Positions 27,167 through 37,233 are shown, numbered from the stretch's first letter. The stretch is 64,000 nucleotides of DNA from an uncultured Maribacter sp. (GCF_947495965.1 NZ_CANMBB010000003.1:62001-126000); one strand, 5' to 3'. Notes: a model not told the origin generated them from the letters alone. Translations and numbers: made by a program.

Positions 27167-27697
27167 TTATTTCATATTTTCTCTTAATTGAGAAATACAA
27201 CTTCTATTTCTAGTTTTTACGGTTCCTACAGGTATATCTAACTCTTCTGCTACTTCTTTTTGTGTATATCCTTTAAAATAAAGAAGCTCTATTACCTGTA
27301 TACACTTTTCTTTTAATTTAGATACTAAATTACGTAACCCCTTTGTGTTAAAATCTATTTCCTCTTCTTCTGTTGTATTTTCAAGTATACTTACGAAGTA
27401 ATCTGCGGAAAGGTTCTTTTTTTGATTTTTATAGTTTTTAGATCGCATTACATCTATAGCTGCATTCCTTGCAATATTTACGATCCATGTAAAAAAACGA
27501 CCTTTAGAGCTATTATAACTCATAGCACTATTCCAGACCTTTACAAAAACATCTTGACAAATTTCCTGTGCTAGATTGTCATCTTTAACTATTGTATTAA
27601 TTACACCGCAAATATTTTCTGCATACATAGCATGTAGCCTCTCAAAAGCGAAAGTATCTTTTTGTTGAAAACGTGTAATTAACTCTTCTAATTGCAT
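27167..27697 (-). CDS. ECF-type RNA polymerase sigma factor
   Basis: A 176-residue sigma-70 family protein with region 2 (about 25-95: ENICGVINTIVKDDNLAQEICQDVFVKVW, then FFTWIVNIARNAAIDVMR) and region 4 (about 120-172: CIQVIELLYFKGYTQKEVAEELDIPVGTVKTRN). It is paired with the RskA-type anti-sigma gene downstream, like SigK/RskA systems. The cluster of DUF4331, TPR and TonB genes on the other side is the natural candidate regulon, though I could not identify a shared ECF promoter by eye. Confidence 0.93.
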   Translation of the reverse strand: MQLEELITRFQQKDTFAFERLHAMYAENICGVINTIVKDDNLAQEICQDVFVKVWNSAMSYNSSKGRFFTWIVNIARNAAIDVMRSKNYKNQKKNLSADYFVSILENTTEEEEIDFNTKGLRNLVSKLKEKCIQVIELLYFKGYTQKEVAEELDIPVGTVKTRNRSCISQLRENMK

Positions 27698-27881
27698 AAG
27701 TTATTTTAGAACCAAATTATTACCAATTGGTTTTACTCAAAAATAAGATATTAATATTTAGTACTCTCTGTTTTGGAAAAGTAATCCATAGAACCAGTAA
27801 CAAAATAAAGGCTATTTATTGCCTACTCATTTTTTGTTTTTAATCGTTTACAAAAACTATGTTTTTGACACTTTTAAAAAC

Positions 27882-27913
27882 AAAAAATGAACTGTAGATA
27901 CAGTTCATTTTCT
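27882..27913 (-). terminator. Terminator of the tRNA-Pro gene
   Basis: AAAATGAACTGTA and TACAGTTCATTTT are perfect inverted repeats with a two-base loop. The A run on the left gives a U tract for the minus-strand tRNA transcript. Confidence 0.8.
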
Positions 27914-27920
27914 TATTCAG

Positions 27921-27994
27921 TCGGGATGACAGGATTTGAACCTGCGACCACTCGACCCCCAGCCGAGTGCGCTACCGGACTGCGCTACATCCCG
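27921..27994 (-). tRNA. tRNA-Pro (anticodon GGG)
   Basis: A 74-nt cloverleaf without encoded CCA. The acceptor arm is CGGGATG/CATCCCG with discriminator A. The anticodon stem CTCGG/TCGAG closes the loop CTGGGGG, which gives anticodon GGG. The T arm contains GGTTCAAATCC. All arms pair as expected for a proline tRNA. Confidence 0.95.
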
Positions 27995-28056
27995 AAATTA
28001 TAATGAGCAAAAATATTAAAGTTCTTAGATACTTAAACAGTGATTATTAAAAAAAA

Positions 28057-28992
28057 TTAATCTAATTCTAATTCATTAATCCAAGAGATTAATTTTTGAG
28101 TCCACTTATTTAAATTTGGTTCTTCTTTTGCCAGACTAAACCCGTGTCCACCTTTTTCGTAAAGATGCAGAATAGACTTCCCTTCCCCTTTCGTAGATAA
28201 CATCGCATGAAAAAACTCACTATTTTCTCTTGGTACAGCTTTATCATCTATGGCATGGACAAGAAATGTTGTGGGTGTCTTTTCATTAACATGAAGATGA
28301 CTAGAATACGTGTTAACCAAGGCTTCGGATGGATTTTCTCCTAACAGATTTTTTTTAGACCCTTTATGCGTTTTTTCTCCCATAGTTATTACAGGATAAA
28401 TTAATGCCATAAAATCTGGTCGCGCGCTTAACGCATCTATTGCATCAATAGGTGTATAAACTTTTTTGTTATACTGCGTTCCTAAAGTAGATGCTACATG
28501 CCCTCCTGCAGAAAAACCAATAATACCAATTTCATTTTCGTTAATATTCCATTTTTTGGCTTTACTACGAACCAATCTAATTGCTCTTTGAGCATCTATT
28601 AAAGGTACGGTATATTTTTTGGTTTGTGTTTTATCTGATGGTAACCTGTACTTAACCACAATACCTGCAATGCCATGTTTATTCAAAAATTCAGCAATAT
28701 CAGTTCCTTCCCAATCGTAAGCAAGTAAACCATAACCGCCTCCTGGAAAAATTAATAAGGCTTTACCTGTGGCAATAGATTCATCTGGTAAAAATACTTC
28801 TATAGTAGGTTTTTGAACGTTTTTTATTCTTAGAATGTTAGTTTGTTCATGAACTTCTTTCTCTTCCGTTTTTATATGGTTAGGAATTTTTCCTTCTGGC
28901 CAAAGTTCTATTACTCTTTCTTTAGATGCGCAACCAAAAGCACTTAGAGACATAACAATAATTAAATACCTTTTAATATTAATGAACCTCAT
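28057..28992 (-). CDS. Alpha/beta hydrolase lipoprotein, acetyl-xylan-esterase-like (BD-FAE type)
   Basis: A 311-residue lipoprotein with lipobox AFGC (Cys at about residue 21). The alpha/beta-hydrolase core shows the oxyanion loop FPGGGYGLLAYDWEG (about 81-95), the nucleophile motif GFSAGGH (Ser at about 164), an acid in IDDKAVP and the catalytic His in KGGHGF near the C-terminus. The family removes acetyl or feruloyl groups from xylan. With the xylose module four kilobases away, a role in xylan side-chain removal at the cell surface is reasonable but not shown. It overlaps the M15 gene upstream by 14 bases. Confidence 0.83.
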   Translation of the reverse strand: MRFINIKRYLIIVMSLSAFGCASKERVIELWPEGKIPNHIKTEEKEVHEQTNILRIKNVQKPTIEVFLPDESIATGKALLIFPGGGYGLLAYDWEGTDIAEFLNKHGIAGIVVKYRLPSDKTQTKKYTVPLIDAQRAIRLVRSKAKKWNINENEIGIIGFSAGGHVASTLGTQYNKKVYTPIDAIDALSARPDFMALIYPVITMGEKTHKGSKKNLLGENPSEALVNTYSSHLHVNEKTPTTFLVHAIDDKAVPRENSEFFHAMLSTKGEGKSILHLYEKGGHGFSLAKEEPNLNKWTQKLISWINELELD

Positions 28993-29710
28993 TACAATCC
29001 CATTTAAAATCAGCTATTTTATCATTACTTGCAGCCCCTAAATTATAATGCCACCACTCTGTTCTAATAGACCAAAAACCATGTTTTTCCATGGTTTCTT
29101 TTAGCAATTTTCTATTCTCCAATATCTCTTTTGGTAAATCTAAATTATCATGATACGCTCTTTTTCCAAAAAAATCAAAATCTGTTCCCATATCTAGTTC
29201 TTCTCCTTCTAAAGTTACCAAAGTAATATCTACAGCACCTCCTTTATTATGAATAGAACCTTTTTTAGGGTTTGCTACATATTGTGGATTTGGAACAATT
29301 TTCCACATTTTATACTGCACAGAATTTGGCCTATAACAATCATAAAATTTTATTTTTACGCCTTTTTTAAGAAATTCTTTATTTGCTGCTATTAAAGCTT
29401 TTGCCGTCTTTGCTCTTGTATAACATTCTGCACAATCATACACCTTTGCTTTTAAAAAATTATTTTCTGTAGCATAACGCATGTCATATGCAAAATCATT
29501 ACTATAATCTTCCAAACGTATAAAAGTAGAATCTGCTACAGCATTAAACAATTTTAATTTTTGCTCTTCTGGAATTATAATAGCAACTGGTTTTTCTTCT
29601 TTAATACTATCTATTATAACTGTTTCTAATTTTTCTGAAGATTTTGTTTCTTTTATTTTCTCTTTACAGGAGAAAAAAATACATAAACATAGAACGGTTA
29701 ATATTCTCAT
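28979..29710 (-). CDS. M15 family D-Ala-D-Ala dipeptidase (VanX/DdpX type) lipoprotein
   Basis: A 243-residue lipoprotein with lipobox FFSC (Cys at about residue 15). The zinc-site motifs of M15D are present: GSIHNKGGAVDITL (His and Asp) and EWWHYNLG (Glu and His), preceded by YDCYRPNSVQYKMWKIV. The enzyme cleaves D-Ala-D-Ala dipeptides, most likely in peptidoglycan turnover, as there is no vancomycin-resistance context. It lies upstream of the esterase on the same strand with overlapping ends. Confidence 0.9.
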   Translation of the reverse strand: MRILTVLCLCIFFSCKEKIKETKSSEKLETVIIDSIKEEKPVAIIIPEEQKLKLFNAVADSTFIRLEDYSNDFAYDMRYATENNFLKAKVYDCAECYTRAKTAKALIAANKEFLKKGVKIKFYDCYRPNSVQYKMWKIVPNPQYVANPKKGSIHNKGGAVDITLVTLEGEELDMGTDFDFFGKRAYHDNLDLPKEILENRKLLKETMEKHGFWSIRTEWWHYNLGAASNDKIADFKWDCNEVH

Positions 29711-29773
29711 TTTACTATTTAGATTTTCTATTAAAACAGAAAGGTACTATATATTTTTAGAACTTTATAAAAC

Positions 29774-29817
29774 AAGAAAAACCAATTTCTAATAGTACTT
29801 AGAAATTGGTTTTTCTT
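29774..29817. terminator. Strong bidirectional terminator between the isomerase and dipeptidase genes
   Basis: Two 18-bp arms (29774-29791 and 29800-29817) are perfect inverted copies, beginning AAGAAAAACCAATTTCTA, with an 8-bp loop. It ends the minus-strand gene at 29837-30670. Confidence 0.85.
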
Positions 29818-29836
29818 ATACTAATTTATACTTTTT

Positions 29837-30670
29837 TTAGTCTAACCCTTTTAAATACTCCAAACTTTGTGGCACTTGTTCTACCACTCTAGAAGATTCG
29901 TCTTCTATAAACATATATTCTACTCCAAGCTTTTTAGCCTCTGCAACTACTCCTGCAATATCTATTTGCCCAGTTCCTAGAACTACATTAGTTTCTCTAT
30001 CTTCACTACCTGTATTATTACCAACAACACCTTTAGCCATATCTTTTAAATGTAATAGTGTAACTTTTTCTGGATACTTTTTCATTAAAGCCAATGGGTC
30101 TTCACCTCCATGTTGCACCCAAAACAAATCCATCTCAAAAGTAAAATTTTCTGCATTCTGCATCATATAATCAAATAATGTCCCGTCTTTATATGGTCTA
30201 AACTCATAACCGTGAGCATGGTAAGCTAATGTTATACCATTTTCTTTTAACAACTTACCTGCTTTATTAAAAACCTCTGTTGCATGCTTGGTTTCTGCTA
30301 TCGCAAAATCATTTTCGTTATGAGGCACCCAAGCACACATAACATATTTTGCTCCATAGGCTTTAGCATTACTTAAAACCTTTTCTGGGGTATCTTCTAA
30401 TTCTTTAAAAGAGGCTCCAATACTTACCATATCTAAACCATTTTTTTTAAGTAACCCATTAAATTCTTCAAAAGACATTCCGTAACTATCTCCCCCTTCT
30501 ATCTTAGTAATACCCCAACTCTTTATAGTAGATAATGTACCTGGTATATCTGTTTTAAATTGGTTTCTTAAACTCCATAATTGTAAACCAATATCTTGAG
30601 CTGAACTTTGTATTGTTCCAAACCCTAAAGCTAATATTAATGCTGTTCTATACTTTTTACTAATTTTCAT
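29837..30670 (-). CDS. Exported sugar phosphate isomerase/epimerase-like TIM-barrel protein
   Basis: A 277-residue AP-endonuclease-2-type TIM barrel with a signal peptide (residues 1-24, cleaved after SSAQ). QLWSLRNQ, GLDMVSIGASFKELEDTP, LAYHAHGYEFRPYKDG, FEMDLFWVQHGGEDP and LLHLKDMAKG place the expected metal-binding residues (Glu/His/Asp) along the barrel. Bacteroidota carry many exported members of this fold with undetermined sugar or inositol substrates. The substrate is unknown. It lies downstream of the lacI-type gene but separated by about 210 bp. Confidence 0.82.
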   Translation of the reverse strand: MKISKKYRTALILALGFGTIQSSAQDIGLQLWSLRNQFKTDIPGTLSTIKSWGITKIEGGDSYGMSFEEFNGLLKKNGLDMVSIGASFKELEDTPEKVLSNAKAYGAKYVMCAWVPHNENDFAIAETKHATEVFNKAGKLLKENGITLAYHAHGYEFRPYKDGTLFDYMMQNAENFTFEMDLFWVQHGGEDPLALMKKYPEKVTLLHLKDMAKGVVGNNTGSEDRETNVVLGTGQIDIAGVVAEAKKLGVEYMFIEDESSRVVEQVPQSLEYLKGLD

Positions 30671-30882
30671 TTTTTTCTATTAGTTAATTTTTCCAATTTA
30701 CAACTATTTATGGATTAAAAAAGTCTTTTTTATAACTGTTGCCAACTTTTAAAAACGCTTTTAATTATAAGAGAAGTTAAAATTATAAAATAAATTACCT
30801 TGTTTTATTTCTATGATATTCAAATATATTTTAATCTTTAAAAGAAAAAAATAAAACTAATTTACACTACTATAAAATGGTT

Positions 30883-31905
30883 TTAATCTATTTTTTTGGT
30901 AGATTCCCTAACTATTAGACTAGTCTTTATAACTTTAGTTTCAAAAGGTTCTCCACTATCTGGTTCTTCTATTCTTTTAATTAGCATTTTTGATGCCATT
31001 TCTCCAATATATTTACCATGTTGGCTAACCATTGTCATTGCAGGGGTTACATATTTAGATAGTTGACCGTTTGTGAACCCTATTATAGATATATCTCCTG
31101 GAACTGAATATCCTCTTTCTTTTACTATACTTTGTACTTTTACTGCGGTTATTTCATCCAAACAAAGAAGTGCATCTATTTTCTTATAATTTAATAAAAA
31201 AGACATTTCTAAATCTAAATCATGTTTAGGTTCTATATTTAATATCATTCCTTCATCAAAAGAAATTCCATTTTTATGCAGCGCCTTTTTATACCCGTCT
31301 ATTCTTAATTTTCCAATATTAGAATTACTAATAGGCGTTATTACTGCTATATTTTTACATCCAATATTTATAAAATACTCTGTAGTTTTAAAACCCGATT
31401 CATAATCATCTACAATAACTTTATCACAGTTTATAGCATCAGAAACCCTATCAAAAAGAACAACGGGGATTTGGCTACTTGCAATCTCTTGTAAATAACT
31501 AATGTTTTTGTTTATATCAGAATCATTGGTTAAAGACATTATTAGTCCGTCTACTGTACCAGCATCTAAAACTTCTAATGTTTTACCCTCTTTTTCATTA
31601 GACTCATCACTAATGCAACTAATTATATTATATCCTTTTTCGTTAGCAATTTTTTCTATCCCATAAAGAACTTGAATAAAAAAATAATTAAGAATATTAG
31701 GTATAACTACTCCTATTGTTTTTGTACTCTTATTTAATAAACTAAGAGCTACCTTATTAGGCTTATAGTTATTTTCCTTAGCATATTTTTGAATTTTTAA
31801 TTTTAGTTCTGTACTAATTTCATGACTATCTCGTACTGCCTTAGATACTGTAGAAATAGACACCCCAAAATGCTTACCAATATCTTTAAGTGTTATTTTT
31901 TTCAT
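30883..31905 (-). CDS. LacI family transcriptional regulator, probable xylose regulator
   Basis: A 340-residue regulator. Residues 2-50 are the LacI HTH and hinge (ITLKDIGKHFGVSISTVSKAV, then NNYKPNKVALSL). Residues 60-335 form the periplasmic-binding-protein-like sensor. It lies downstream of xylA on the same strand with a terminator between them, and near-palindromic sites suited to LacI proteins occur by the symporter gene (36850-36865). It therefore most likely controls the xylose genes. The effector cannot be read from sequence. Confidence 0.88.
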   Translation of the reverse strand: MKKITLKDIGKHFGVSISTVSKAVRDSHEISTELKLKIQKYAKENNYKPNKVALSLLNKSTKTIGVVIPNILNYFFIQVLYGIEKIANEKGYNIISCISDESNEKEGKTLEVLDAGTVDGLIMSLTNDSDINKNISYLQEIASSQIPVVLFDRVSDAINCDKVIVDDYESGFKTTEYFINIGCKNIAVITPISNSNIGKLRIDGYKKALHKNGISFDEGMILNIEPKHDLDLEMSFLLNYKKIDALLCLDEITAVKVQSIVKERGYSVPGDISIIGFTNGQLSKYVTPAMTMVSQHGKYIGEMASKMLIKRIEEPDSGEPFETKVIKTSLIVRESTKKID

Positions 31906-31985
31906 TACAATACTTTAATAATAGTCTTATAAATTCATAAAAACTAATTAACGAAGGATAGAAAGATACGTTAAACTTATAATTT

Positions 31986-32019
31986 AAAAAAGCAGTTAAG
32001 ACCATAGCCTTAACTGCTT
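31986..32019 (-). terminator. Terminator after xylA
   Basis: GCAGTTAAG and CTTAACTGC form a 9-bp perfect stem around an 8-bp loop, with A and T runs outside. It separates the xyl genes from lacI. Confidence 0.8.
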
Positions 32020-32026
32020 ATATTTT

Positions 32027-33352
32027 TTATATATACTGATTGATTATATTCTCGAACAATTCTTGCTTACCACTTTGTAATTTTAACTCTCCATTCTCCT
32101 GTGCAATTTTATATAAATCTTGAAGACTTAATTTACCTGCTTCAAAATCTTTTCCTTTACCAGAATCAAAAGAACTATAACGTTCCTCTCTTAATTTATC
32201 ATAAGCAGATGAAGTAATAATCTTATCTGCAGTTAATAATGCTCTTGCAAAAGTATCTGCACCACCAATATGAGCTAAGAAAACATCTTCTAAATCGGTA
32301 GAGTTTCTTCTAATTTTTGCATCAAAATTAACTCCGCCTCCTTGTAAACCACCAGCTTTTAAGAATACCAACATTGCCTCTGTTGTTTCCTGAATATTAT
32401 TAGGAAACTGGTCTGTATCCCAACCATTTTGGTAATCGCCACGGTTAGCATCTAAACTACCTAACATACCAGCTTTTGCCGCTACCTCTAATTCATGTTG
32501 AAAAGTATGCTGTGCTAAAGTTGCATGGTTTACTTCTATATTCATTTTAAAGTCCTTCTCTAAACCATATTCTTTTAAGAAACCAATAGCCGTAGCAGAA
32601 TCAAAATCATATTGATGCTTCATAGGTTCCATTGGTTTTGGTTCTATAAAGAAATTTCCTTTAAACCCTTGCGCACGTGCATAGTCTCTAGCCATTGCTA
32701 AAAACTGCCCCATATGATCTAACTCACGTCCCATATCGGTATTAAGTAAAGACATATAGCCTTCTCTACCTCCCCAAAAAACATAATTTTCTCCATCTAA
32801 AGCTATGGTAGCATCTAAGGCTAATTTTATTTGCGCCCCTGCTCTAGCTACAACATTAAAATCTGGATTTGTAGAAGCTCCATTCATATACCTTGGATTA
32901 GAAAAACAATTTGCTGTTCCCCAAAGTAATTTAATCCCAGATTCCGATTTTTTTTCTTTTAAATACTCTGTAATTGTAGTTAACCTTTTTTCGGACTCTG
33001 CAAAGGTTGGTGCTTCTTGAATTAAGTCAAAATCATGAAAACAAAAATAATCGAATCCCATTTTACTTATGAATTCAAAAGCAGCATCTGCTTTATCTTT
33101 TGCAGCTTGTATTGGGTCTGTAGCTTTATCCCATTCAAAACTTTGCGTTCCTGGCCCAAATGGATCCGACCCTTGACCACAGAATGTATGCCAATATGCT
33201 ATTGCAAATTTAAAATGCTCGCGCATTGTTTTTCCTGCTACTATTTGTTCCGGATTATAATATTTAAATGCTAGAGGATTATCTGATTCTTTTCCTTCAA
33301 ATTTAATTGCATCAATTCCTTTAAAGTATTCTTTATTTCCTAATACTGCCAT
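32027..33352 (-). CDS. xylA: Xylose isomerase
   Basis: A 441-residue type II xylose isomerase, full length. Motifs are in order: [29 protein letters not shown] (catalytic His), [35 protein letters not shown] (metal ligands Glu and Lys) and GSLDANRGD (metal ligands). It converts D-xylose to D-xylulose in the cytoplasm. It sits 13 bp downstream of xylB on the same strand, so xylB-xylA form one operon. It is followed by a terminator. Confidence 0.96.
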   Translation of the reverse strand: MAVLGNKEYFKGIDAIKFEGKESDNPLAFKYYNPEQIVAGKTMREHFKFAIAYWHTFCGQGSDPFGPGTQSFEWDKATDPIQAAKDKADAAFEFISKMGFDYFCFHDFDLIQEAPTFAESEKRLTTITEYLKEKKSESGIKLLWGTANCFSNPRYMNGASTNPDFNVVARAGAQIKLALDATIALDGENYVFWGGREGYMSLLNTDMGRELDHMGQFLAMARDYARAQGFKGNFFIEPKPMEPMKHQYDFDSATAIGFLKEYGLEKDFKMNIEVNHATLAQHTFQHELEVAAKAGMLGSLDANRGDYQNGWDTDQFPNNIQETTEAMLVFLKAGGLQGGGVNFDAKIRRNSTDLEDVFLAHIGGADTFARALLTADKIITSSAYDKLREERYSSFDSGKGKDFEAGKLSLQDLYKIAQENGELKLQSGKQELFENIINQYI

Positions 33353-33365
33353 TTTTTTACCTGTA

Positions 33366-34850
33366 TTATTTATTTGTAATTAATTCTAGTTCTTTTTTCC
33401 AATTTTCGTAAGCTAGTATATAGGGCTCCTTATCTTTAAATGGCATAAACGTCATTACATGATCATTATCCATTATAGATTTACTAAACTTTTTAAAATC
33501 TCCTAAATGTAAATCTGCTGCTCTTGCCGCTCCTATTGCTCCTGTAGTATTATAAATTTCAATCTCGTGTTCTATTAAAGTAGCTATCGTATTTGCAAAT
33601 ATTTCGGATCTAAAAAGGTTATCGTTTCCTGCACGCATAACGTTTACCTTCATTCCGTCTGACTTTAAAATATTCATTCCGTAAACAAAAGAAAAGGCAA
33701 TGCCTTCCAAAGCTGCCCTACAAATATGTGCTTTGGTATGGTTATTTAAATTTAGGTTTACCAACCTTGTTCCTATTTCTTTATTGTTTAGCATTCTTTC
33801 TGCTCCGTTACCAAAAGGGATAACACAAACACCGTCTGAACCTACAGCAATATCTGATGCTAAAACATTCATTTCTTCATAAGAAGAAGCCTCTAAATTA
33901 TTTAATAACCATCTATATTGTATACCAGCTCCATTTATACACAACAGCTTACCTATTCTTGGTTCTTCTCCTTTTTTATAATTTACGTGTGCAAAATTGT
34001 TTACTCTAGAACTTTCTTTACTAGACAAGCTATTAGTAACTCCATAAACAACGCCTGAAGTACCTCCAGTTGCTGCAACTTCTCCTGGATTTAATACATT
34101 TAAGGATAATGCATTATTGGGTTGATCCCCTGCTCTATAAAATATGGGCGTTCCTGCCGCTAATTCACTTTCTTTTTCTCCTTGCCCATTTACTTGAGAC
34201 TGTTTTGTAAATGTATCTACAATATCTGGAACTAAATGCGCGTCTAAACCATAGTGTTCAAGAAGAAAATTTGCAACGCTATCTTTCTTAAAATCCCATA
34301 ATATTCCTTCGGACAATCCAGAGATTGTGGTATTTATTACATTAGAGAATTTATACGCTATATAATCTCCAGGGAGCATAAACTTATAAATGTTCTTATA
34401 TATATCTGGTTCGTTCTCCTTTACCCATTTTAATTTTGAGGCAGTAAAATTTGCTGGAGAATTTAATAATTGCGAAGAACAAGTTTCTTCTCCTAAATCT
34501 TTAAATGCTTTATCTCCAATAGCTACTGCTCTACTATCGCACCAAATAATAGACTTTCTTAACGGTTCTCCTTTTTTATCTACAACTACTAAGCCGTGCA
34601 TCTGATAGGAAATACCAATACCTTTTATTTGGGTTCTAGAAACGTTGTATTTTTTCTTGATAGCTTTTATACCTTTACAAGCATACTGCCACCAATCTTC
34701 AGGATTTTGTTCTGCCCAACCATTTTTAATAGCTAACATAGACATTTCTGTCTCTGGCTCTTGAACAACACCAATACTTTTACCAGTATCTATAGCAACT
34801 AATGCTACTTTTACAGAAGAGCTTCCTATATCTAAACCTATATAATACAT
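33366..34850 (-). CDS. xylB: Xylulokinase
   Basis: A 494-residue FGGY-family sugar kinase. The N-terminal phosphate motif [36 protein letters not shown] (xylulose-binding) and the ATP-site [10 protein letters not shown] are visible, with [16 protein letters not shown] near the C-terminus. It phosphorylates D-xylulose to xylulose 5-phosphate, which feeds transketolase. It is transcribed before xylA. A 213-bp spacer with inverted repeats separates it from the symporter gene upstream. Confidence 0.94.
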   Translation of the reverse strand: MYYIGLDIGSSSVKVALVAIDTGKSIGVVQEPETEMSMLAIKNGWAEQNPEDWWQYACKGIKAIKKKYNVSRTQIKGIGISYQMHGLVVVDKKGEPLRKSIIWCDSRAVAIGDKAFKDLGEETCSSQLLNSPANFTASKLKWVKENEPDIYKNIYKFMLPGDYIAYKFSNVINTTISGLSEGILWDFKKDSVANFLLEHYGLDAHLVPDIVDTFTKQSQVNGQGEKESELAAGTPIFYRAGDQPNNALSLNVLNPGEVAATGGTSGVVYGVTNSLSSKESSRVNNFAHVNYKKGEEPRIGKLLCINGAGIQYRWLLNNLEASSYEEMNVLASDIAVGSDGVCVIPFGNGAERMLNNKEIGTRLVNLNLNNHTKAHICRAALEGIAFSFVYGMNILKSDGMKVNVMRAGNDNLFRSEIFANTIATLIEHEIEIYNTTGAIGAARAADLHLGDFKKFSKSIMDNDHVMTFMPFKDKEPYILAYENWKKELELITNK

Positions 34851-35011
34851 AATGCTTTTAAATGGTTATTACTTTTCTCAAATATAATTTAAAGGCTAAA
34901 TAAACACTATACTTTTCTCTTTTCTACAATATACAAAACAGTAAAAAAGCATCTTAAAACAAACCTATAAAACCTACGTAAACACTTAAAAAACAATAAC
35001 TTAATTAAAAT

Positions 35012-35049
35012 TTTCGTTGCGTACGAAAAATTTCGCAAAGCTTTTCGTA
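35012..35049. promoter_or_regulatory. Overlapping inverted repeats between the symporter gene and xylB
   Basis: TTTCGT and ACGAAA flank a 5-bp centre at 35012-35028. TACGAAAA (35022-35029) is inverted as TTTTCGTA (35042-35049) around a core with AAAGCTTT. The arms resemble the LacI-like site at 36850. The region could be an operator for xylBA or a weak terminator for the symporter gene. Confidence 0.35.
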
Positions 35050-35063
35050 AAAGATAGCGTATA

Positions 35064-36680
35064 CTACCCTACGAAATAAGATAGTATGGCTATTACAATT
35101 CCTATTAAAAGGATAGATAATACTATATCTATTGTAGATATACTTTCTTTATTTATTTGCTTATCATCCTCTGTTAATGTTCCAAAAGAGAGTCCAGAAA
35201 TAGCGGTATAATTTGGTGGATCAGTAGCTAAACTAACCCCAATACAAATAACAATAGAAAGTAAAAACATGAAAATAGCCATATGCGCAAAATTTATAGT
35301 TGCAAATTCTAACATCGCGCCCGAAAGACTACTCTGGTATATTTCTGCCATGATACGTATAGCTGCAACAATTAAACCAGAAAATAAGGTTACAATAGCT
35401 GCTATAGAATTTGTTCTTTTCCAAAGAACTCCTAATAAAAAAACAGCTGTTATAGGTGGCGCAATATAAGATTGCACACTTTGCAAATATTGGTATAATG
35501 TTCCGCCACCAATTTTTTCCATAATAGGAATCCAAATTATACCCAAAACTACCACAATACTAGTTGCTACTTTACCAATAGTTAACAACTTTCCCTCCTC
35601 TGTTTGAGGTTTTAATTTCTTATAAATGTCAATCGTAAATATGGTAGAACAAGAATTAAAAACCGAGGCCAAAGAACTCATTAAAGCTGCCATTAAGCCG
35701 CCAGCTACTAAACCTTTTAATCCTACAGGTAAAAGTGTCTTTACTAATACTGGAAATACCTGATCCGCTTTTTCATAAGTTAATACTCCTTGTATAGAAA
35801 GTGCATAAGCTATAATCCCTGGAATTAAAAAAATAAAAATTGGTAAAATCTTTAAATATGCTCCAAATATTGCCCCTCTTCTTCCTATTTTTATATTATT
35901 TGCTGCTAAGGTTCTTTGTACAATATACTGGTCTGTACACCAATACCATATACCAACTATTGTACCTCCAAACAACATTCCTGTCCAAGGAAAATCTGGG
36001 TCGCTTATTGGTCGCCACATATTAAAATGACTTGGTCCTACTGTTTCTTTAAGAACATGCCAACCACCTACTTCTTGCAATCCTAAATAGGTTATAATTA
36101 CAGAGCCTAGAATTAATACTACCGTTTGTAAAGTTTCTGTATATATTACGGCTTTCATACCGCCTATTACTGTATATGCTCCAGTAAAAACTACAATACC
36201 AATAGCTCCATACCAAAAAGGGATTCCAAGCAATTCTGACACAACAATACCGCCCGCATATATAGTTACAGACACTTTGGTTATTACATAACCTGCCAAT
36301 GAGAATACCGATAAAAACCATCTGGAACGGGCGTCAAATCTTTTTTCTAAAAACTCGGGCATTGTAAATGCATTACTCCTAAAATAAAAGGGTAAAAACA
36401 ACCAACCTAAAAGCAACACAATCCATGCATGAAGTTCATAATGCGCCATTGGCATTCCAGACTCTGCCCCTGTACCCGCTAAACCTACTACATGTTCTGA
36501 ACCAATATTGGATGCAAAAATAGATGCACCAATAACAAACCAACCTACATTTCTTCCTGCTAAAAAATAATCAGCGGTGTCTTTATTCTTTTGAAGTATT
36601 ACCCATATTGCAACACCTATTAATGCTGCAAAATAGGCTCCTAAGACCCACCAATCTGCATTTTCCATTATTGAAGTCAT
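35064..36680 (-). CDS. Sodium/solute (sugar) symporter, SSS family
   Basis: A 538-residue membrane protein with about 14 hydrophobic helices. SSS-family features are visible: DYFLAGRNVGWFVIGASIFASNIGSEH in the first third, GGMKAVIYTETLQT in the middle, and GGLMAALMSSLASVFNSCSTIFTIDIYK, the sodium-site helix of vSGLT-like sugar transporters. Next to xylB and xylA it is most likely a Na+/xylose symporter of the inner membrane. M1 at 36680 or M5 at 36668 could each be the start. The upstream region holds the LacI-type site. Confidence 0.88.
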   Translation of the reverse strand: MTSIMENADWWVLGAYFAALIGVAIWVILQKNKDTADYFLAGRNVGWFVIGASIFASNIGSEHVVGLAGTGAESGMPMAHYELHAWIVLLLGWLFLPFYFRSNAFTMPEFLEKRFDARSRWFLSVFSLAGYVITKVSVTIYAGGIVVSELLGIPFWYGAIGIVVFTGAYTVIGGMKAVIYTETLQTVVLILGSVIITYLGLQEVGGWHVLKETVGPSHFNMWRPISDPDFPWTGMLFGGTIVGIWYWCTDQYIVQRTLAANNIKIGRRGAIFGAYLKILPIFIFLIPGIIAYALSIQGVLTYEKADQVFPVLVKTLLPVGLKGLVAGGLMAALMSSLASVFNSCSTIFTIDIYKKLKPQTEEGKLLTIGKVATSIVVVLGIIWIPIMEKIGGGTLYQYLQSVQSYIAPPITAVFLLGVLWKRTNSIAAIVTLFSGLIVAAIRIMAEIYQSSLSGAMLEFATINFAHMAIFMFLLSIVICIGVSLATDPPNYTAISGLSFGTLTEDDKQINKESISTIDIVLSILLIGIVIAILSYFVG

Positions 36681-36820
36681 ACTATCATAATATTTAATTT
36701 AACCCATTTAATGTAGTAATTTATACCTGATATATTTTACTTCCACCCCAATTAAAAAAAATACATTTTAAAATTTATTAATCAAAATAAAACCGCAAGT
36801 GCTATTAAAATAAAGTAGTC

Positions 36821-36878
36821 ATTGTCTTTCTATATATAAAATGAAACTAACGAAAACGCTTTCGTATTTAATACTAGT
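36821..36878 (+). repeat. Left copy of the 58-bp direct repeat flanking the catabolic island
   Basis: Aligned by hand to 53599-53655: 50 identical positions, 7 mismatches and one gap. The best core is TAAAATGAAACTAAC, identical in both copies. Same orientation, 16.7 kb apart. The block between the copies contains the IS element and all the aldoxime/homogentisate genes. Confidence 0.6.
36850..36865. promoter_or_regulatory. LacI-family operator-like palindrome upstream of the sugar symporter
   Basis: ACGAAAACGCTTTCGT is a near-perfect 16-bp dyad with outer arms ACGAAA/TTTCGT, the size and style of LacI/CcpA-type operators. It lies about 170 bp before the symporter start. It is the only such near-perfect site I noticed and fits the LacI regulator at 30883-31905. 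Confidence 0.5.
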
Positions 36879-37192
36879 AAACATAAGTGACATTTTATAT
36901 TATACAAGTATGAGCAGGAATATCTAAAAATAAGAGAGAGATTTAATTCATAACTTAATAATTTTGATCATGAATTTAAAAAAAAAGATTGTATAACATT
37001 TAAAGCATGCGTTGTATGGGTGCTTGTAAAAAATATTTTACTTTAATAGTTATAATGTACTACTTTAAGAAGCCAGCATAGACCAAAAACTATCATAAAA
37101 GATATGATGGTGTATTAATAAAAATAACCCTGCCGGCAAGTAGAGTAAAAAATTTGACAAAAAAAGAATAATCTACTACTCTAACTTTATTT

Positions 37193-37195
37193 AAT
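37193..37195. repeat. Target-site duplication AAT, left copy
   Basis: AAT directly before the left inverted repeat equals AAT at 38510-38512 directly after the right one. A 3-bp duplication is normal for IS3-family insertion. Confidence 0.7.
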
Positions 37196-37233
37196 TGAGT
37201 CGTCCTAAAATAGGTTGACAATTTATTAAATAA

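Larger units (their letters stand above)
36681..37195. other. 515-bp gene-free stretch between the symporter gene and the IS element
   Basis: This region holds the upstream part of the symporter gene, a LacI-type near-palindrome (36850-36865) and the left copy of a 58-bp direct repeat (36821-36878). From about 36960 to 37195 I see no gene. One 21-codon frame at 37017-37082 has no support. The stretch is very AT-rich. Confidence 0.6.

Noticed and set aside
37017-37082. 21-codon plus-strand frame near the IS element
   Set aside because: Too short, with no recognisable sequence and no neighbour it would fit.
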